DNA from: a virus
IMG/VR virus record: IMGVR_UViG_3300018077_000100
Location: 1 to 24,154 of that record
Length of the DNA stretch: 24,154 nt
Reading direction: 5' to 3' (one strand)
Shown here: in pieces, positions 22,049 through 24,154 of the stretch
How the letters are laid out: each line of letters begins with the position of its first letter
Position numbering within the stretch: position 1 is the stretch's first letter
Program-made: the position numbers and the translations under genes
The notes under the pieces: generated by a model
The model's input: only the letters and a program-made list of their open reading frames with translations
The model's database searches: none
Told to the model about the DNA's origin: nothing

Positions 22049-22452
22049 GCGGGCTTTGCGTCCAGTCTTTGATCTTTCATTGTACGTCTATGGGGAATTC
22101 CAAACAGAAATGGGTATTGTTCAAATCCGGCAAGATAATCGCCAACTTTATATTTTGGACTCCACCCCTCTCCGCGTTTGAAATTGCATGACACGCATAC
22201 TGGCGCGACATTAAGCGCATCGCGGTAATCTCTATGGTCGTAAACGGCGGCATAACTACCACAATCCGCGCAATCCAGCACCTGTGCTCTTGGTAAAACC
22301 CCAAATTTAACTGCTCGCATAACCAGTTTATGTGCTCGAAACATCCAAGAGCGGTGATGCTTACGCCATTTTGAATACCGCCGATTTAATTCGGCTATTG
22401 TTTGCGGTGTATAGTTGCGTGCTGCCTGTCTTTCTTCCTGAGTGGAGATCAT
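22045..22452 (-). CDS. HNH-like zinc protein, first gene of the leftward early run
   Basis: A 135-residue product starting MISTQEERQAARNYTPQTIA, then a basic helical region, and CADCGSYAAVYDHRDY followed by VAPVCVSCNFKRGEG. CxxC, HRDY and CxxC give a zinc/HNH-like fold similar to the protein at 19596-19994. I set the start at 22452; longer in-frame starts (22464 and above) lie inside the divergent promoter. A weak GAGAG is five bases upstream. If the minus-strand promoter call is right, the message starts only a few bases before the ATG. Confidence 0.7.
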   Translation of the reverse strand: MISTQEERQAARNYTPQTIAELNRRYSKWRKHHRSWMFRAHKLVMRAVKFGVLPRAQVLDCADCGSYAAVYDHRDYRDALNVAPVCVSCNFKRGEGWSPKYKVGDYLAGFEQYPFLFGIPHRRTMKDQRLDAKPA

Positions 22453-22453
22453 A

Positions 22454-22482
22454 TTGACTCTCATAATCACACAGTGTATAAA
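22454..22482 (+). promoter_or_regulatory. Sigma70-like promoter for the rightward run
   Basis: TTGACT (22454-22459) and TATAAA (22477-22482) are 17 bases apart, five of six matches to consensus in each box. The HTH gene with AAGGAG and ATG at 22501 follows. It occupies the same bases as a leftward promoter on the other strand. Confidence 0.7.
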
Positions 22483-22491
22483 GCGAGTCAA
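22463..22491 (-). promoter_or_regulatory. Sigma70-like promoter for the leftward run, overlapping the rightward one
   Basis: On the minus strand TTGACT (22491-22486) and GATTAT (22468-22463) are 17 bases apart, five of six and four of six matches. The expected start is near 22456, only a few bases before the ATG at 22452. The two TTGACTC words form an inverted repeat (22454-22460 and 22485-22491), which may also be an operator. Confidence 0.6.
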
Positions 22492-22500
22492 GGAGATTTT

Positions 22501-22677
22501 ATGAGTGCTCGCGTATCGGCTGAAATGAAGATGGCGTTGCATATGGTGCAAGTTGATGGCAAAAGCCCCTATGAGGCGCAGGCGGCTACCGGGATTCATG
22601 CTGCCAGTATATACAGAGTATTGAAAACGTTGAGGAAAAAGAAACTCAAGAAAAAGGTTGACAAAGTTAGTGCATAA
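22501..22677 (+). CDS. Small helix-turn-helix protein, possible switch regulator
   Basis: The 58 residues begin MSARVSAEMKMALHMVQVDG and contain SPYEAQAATGIHAASIYRVL, a likely helix-turn-helix with recognition helix, followed by a very basic tail (KTLRKKKLKKKVDKVSA). AAGGAG lies five bases before the ATG; an in-frame ATG at 22402 would lie in the opposing gene. It is the first gene right of the overlapping promoters, the place where a phage switch repressor or activator often sits. Its DNA target is not known. Confidence 0.65.
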   Translation: MSARVSAEMKMALHMVQVDGKSPYEAQAATGIHAASIYRVLKTLRKKKLKKKVDKVSA

Positions 22678-22686
22678 TGTCACTAT
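22658..22686 (+). promoter_or_regulatory. Possible promoter before the 70-residue zinc protein
   Basis: A perfect TTGACA (22658-22663) is followed 17 bases later by CACTAT (22681-22686), which matches the -10 consensus poorly. It overlaps the end of the HTH gene and would start transcription just before the ATG at 22696. Treat it as weak. Confidence 0.25.
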
Positions 22687-22695
22687 GTTCTAATC

Positions 22696-22908
22696 ATGAT
22701 TTTCTGCCGCGACTGCCTGCACTACCGCCGCTACGACGAGCACTGGGCCTCGCTCGACGCCTGCGTTCATCCGAGCCTGCCGCAGAAGCGGGACCGGGTG
22801 CGGGGCGAGCCGATGGCGCACTACTGCTCCGATGTGCGTAGTTTCAGTGGTCCCTGTGGAGACGCAGGAAAGCTGTTTCAGGTGAAATCCGATGCTCCAG
22901 CCGCATAA
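22696..22908 (+). CDS. Small cysteine-rich zinc-type phage protein
   Basis: The 70 residues begin MIFCRDCLHYRRYDEHWASL, then ACVHP, HYCSDVRSF and GPCGDAGKLF. CxxC with two later Cys and a final CGxxGKxF pattern is a familiar small phage zinc protein of unknown role. No clear Shine-Dalgarno is visible at the ATG. It overlaps the next gene by 17 bases. Same strand and direction as its neighbours. Confidence 0.6.
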   Translation: MIFCRDCLHYRRYDEHWASLDACVHPSLPQKRDRVRGEPMAHYCSDVRSFSGPCGDAGKLFQVKSDAPAA

Positions 22909-23368
22909 GCGCGTTTCTCGTTCTGCTGGTGCTACCGCCGATTGGCCTGAGTGTGAGGAATTCTACAATCTTATGCAACGATACCGTCACGTTAATCAGC
23001 ACAATCATGAGGGCGAGGAACAAACCGTTCTTGCTTATGAAGAGGTCAAAGCGTGGCTTCGGCTTTCCGTTGGTATCGCGGATTTCACAATTCCCGCATC
23101 CATCCGCAAGCCGACCTCCGGCCCCTGCACCGAGTGTGGCAAAAATACCGAAAACAAGTATGGGGTCGAATGGATACACGACGAATGCAAAAACAGGCTG
23201 TATCGTGAACATGCTGAGGATATTCAGGCAAAGCCTGACATGGCCGAATCCGAGAAATTCCTCTACGCCGACGAGGACGAGCCTGATCGCTACCGGAGCG
23301 AGGATGAGCGGCTGGATTCAGAGCAGCATGACCAATGCGTAGATGGCAAATTCAAGGAGACAACATGA
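22892..23368 (+). CDS. 158-residue phage protein with CxxC and acidic tail
   Basis: Starts MLQPHKRVSRSAGATADWPE, with CEEFYNLMQRYRHV resembling a phage early protein. A CTECGKNTENKYGVEWIHDE segment followed by C gives a possible zinc site (CxxC near residues 79-82 and a later Cys). The C-terminal third is very acidic with many D and E residues (DEDEPDRYRSEDERLDSEQ). AGGTGA lies about seven bases upstream of the ATG. Its TGA overlaps the next ATG (ATGA). Function not known. Confidence 0.6.
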   Translation: MLQPHKRVSRSAGATADWPECEEFYNLMQRYRHVNQHNHEGEEQTVLAYEEVKAWLRLSVGIADFTIPASIRKPTSGPCTECGKNTENKYGVEWIHDECKNRLYREHAEDIQAKPDMAESEKFLYADEDEPDRYRSEDERLDSEQHDQCVDGKFKETT

Positions 23369-24042
23369 TTGCCTTTCACGGTAAAGCCGAAATCAAAGCT
23401 GAGTATCTTGCCCGTGTCAAGGCTCATGAGCTTGCAGATGAAATCATTCATGGCAAGTATTGGGAAAACGACAAAGGCTGCGCTATCGGTTGCACGGTTC
23501 ACTCTGATAGTCATGCGGCTTATGAGACCGAGCTGGGTATTCCGCTTATTCTCGCAAGGTTGGAAGATCGAATCTTTGAGGGCATGGCGAATGGTTCCTC
23601 GAAACAATTCCCGGCCCAATTTCTCTCCGCTATTCCAGTAGGAACGGATCTCTCTCTGGTATGGCCGCGCTTCGCGGTATGGCTCTTGGTAGACGAGAAG
23701 CATGGCGTTATCCGATTTATCAAGAAAGACAGTAAACAATGGATTGCAATTCATCGCGTGGCTGATCTTTACCGAGAGTTAAAGGATTGGGATAAGCGTG
23801 ATAAACAAGCATTTAAGAACATCGCCGTCTACGCCGCCGACGCCGCCGCTGCCGCCGCCGCCGCCGACGCCGCCTACGCCGCCGACGCCGCCTACGCCGT
23901 CTACGCCGCCGACGCCGCCGCCTCCGTCTACGCCGCCGCTGCCGCCGCCGCCGCCGACGCCGCCTACGCCGCCGACGCCGCCAGAAAATTACATTACAAA
24001 CATATGGCGGACAAGCTCATCGAATTGCTGGCGAACGCATGA
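23365..24042 (+). CDS. Phage protein with Ala-Asp/Tyr repeat tail
   Basis: I set the start at 23365 because AAGGAG lies five bases upstream; it overlaps the previous stop (ATGA). The 225-residue product has a folded N-terminal domain (IAFHGKAEIKAEYLARVKAH, GKYWENDKGCAIGCTVHSDS, YETELGIPLILARLEDRIFE) that I know from a widespread phage family, and a tail of about 55 residues built from AADAAYA-like units that ends ARKLHYKHMADKLIELLAN. Family members often carry such Ala-rich repeat tails of variable length. The tail would be a long helix. Function is unknown. The stop overlaps the next gene's ATG. Confidence 0.75.
   Translation: MIAFHGKAEIKAEYLARVKAHELADEIIHGKYWENDKGCAIGCTVHSDSHAAYETELGIPLILARLEDRIFEGMANGSSKQFPAQFLSAIPVGTDLSLVWPRFAVWLLVDEKHGVIRFIKKDSKQWIAIHRVADLYRELKDWDKRDKQAFKNIAVYAADAAAAAAAADAAYAADAAYAVYAADAAASVYAAAAAAAADAAYAADAARKLHYKHMADKLIELLANA
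23840..23982 (+). repeat. Two 53-base direct copies inside the Ala-rich tail
   Basis: The same 53 bases occur at 23840-23892 and 23930-23982, 90 bases (30 codons) apart, within GCC-rich DNA coding for Ala, Asp and Tyr. Recombination between the copies would remove or add exactly 30 residues in frame. Confidence 0.8.
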
Positions 24043-24154
24043 GATCGCGCGGCATCCAAGCGGGGGACGTGGTGCAGGTGGTGCGCGACTGCTGCGGGCT
24101 TTATGTCGGATTCGTCTATACGGTGCAGTCGCTGGAATTCGTGCCAGACCGCTA
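24039..24154 (+). CDS. Small SH3/KOW-like phage protein (right part beyond the window)
   Basis: The ATG at 24039 overlaps the previous stop (ATGA), and the frame stays open to the right edge. It begins MRSRGIQAGDVVQVVRDCCG, then LYVGFVYTVQSLEFVPDR. The GDVVxVVRDxCG...G..YTV pattern is a small beta-barrel (KOW/SH3-like) fold recognised in phage proteins. Only 38 residues are visible. No function is claimed. Confidence 0.6.
   Translation, partial: MRSRGIQAGDVVQVVRDCCGLYVGFVYTVQSLEFVPDR

Overview
The window is a piece of a tailed double-stranded DNA bacteriophage or prophage. Transcribed leftward it has a small and a large terminase, a P22-like portal, an assembly scaffold and an N4-gp56-type major capsid protein. 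Around these sit typical phage early genes: NinG, HNH/zinc proteins, small HTH proteins and an Ala-rich repeat protein. A lipobox protein and sugar enzymes resembling those for heptose nucleotides point to a Gram-negative, probably proteobacterial, host. I cannot name the host from the sequence. No tail or lysis genes, integrase, CRISPR array or canonical tRNA is seen.

Late block, minus strand, 18255 down to 1. The order is TerS-like (17695-18255), a small zinc-motif protein (17278-17529), a 56-residue protein (17102-17272), TerL (15670-17097), an FkbM-type methyltransferase wedged before the portal (14912-15673), the portal (12633-14912), a collagen-like fibre (11554-12615), a DUF115/MptE-like protein (10706-11557), a 148-residue protein, a beta-rich 410-residue putative virion protein and a 136-residue protein. 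A ten-gene carbohydrate cassette follows (1691-8628), then the scaffold and the capsid, which runs off the left edge. From 17529 leftward nearly every gene overlaps the next or lies within a few bases of it, with many ATGA or GTGA junctions, so the cassette should be made late together with the virion proteins.

The cassette reads, in order: PfkB/HldE-like sugar kinase, GmhA-like SIS isomerase, HldE-like nucleotidyltransferase, NAD-dependent epimerase, a short E1-alpha/E1-beta pair (thiamine diphosphate enzyme), GT2 glycosyltransferase, a 59-residue coupled small protein, a radical SAM/SPASM protein with an N-terminal Rossmann segment, and a SAM methyltransferase. The first four mirror ADP- or GDP-heptose synthesis (isomerise, phosphorylate, activate, epimerise). 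The E1 pair, radical SAM enzyme and methyltransferases look like tailoring steps. The product could decorate the host surface or the virion. This is the best candidate in the window for an undescribed system.

Right part (18256 onward). A plus-strand run of small genes (18388-20448) ends with a lipoprotein. A convergent minus-strand run (22452 down to 20457) carries an HNH-like protein, two tiny coupled genes, an HTH protein, NinG, a folded-RNA-like element with two intrinsic terminators, and an HNH nuclease. A second plus-strand run begins at 22501 with a small HTH protein and leaves the right edge. The last two runs diverge from a compact site (22454-22491) where two sigma70-like promoters lie on the same bases in opposite directions, which looks like a mutually exclusive switch. 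Several genes here are under 60 residues and were found by reading junctions by eye.
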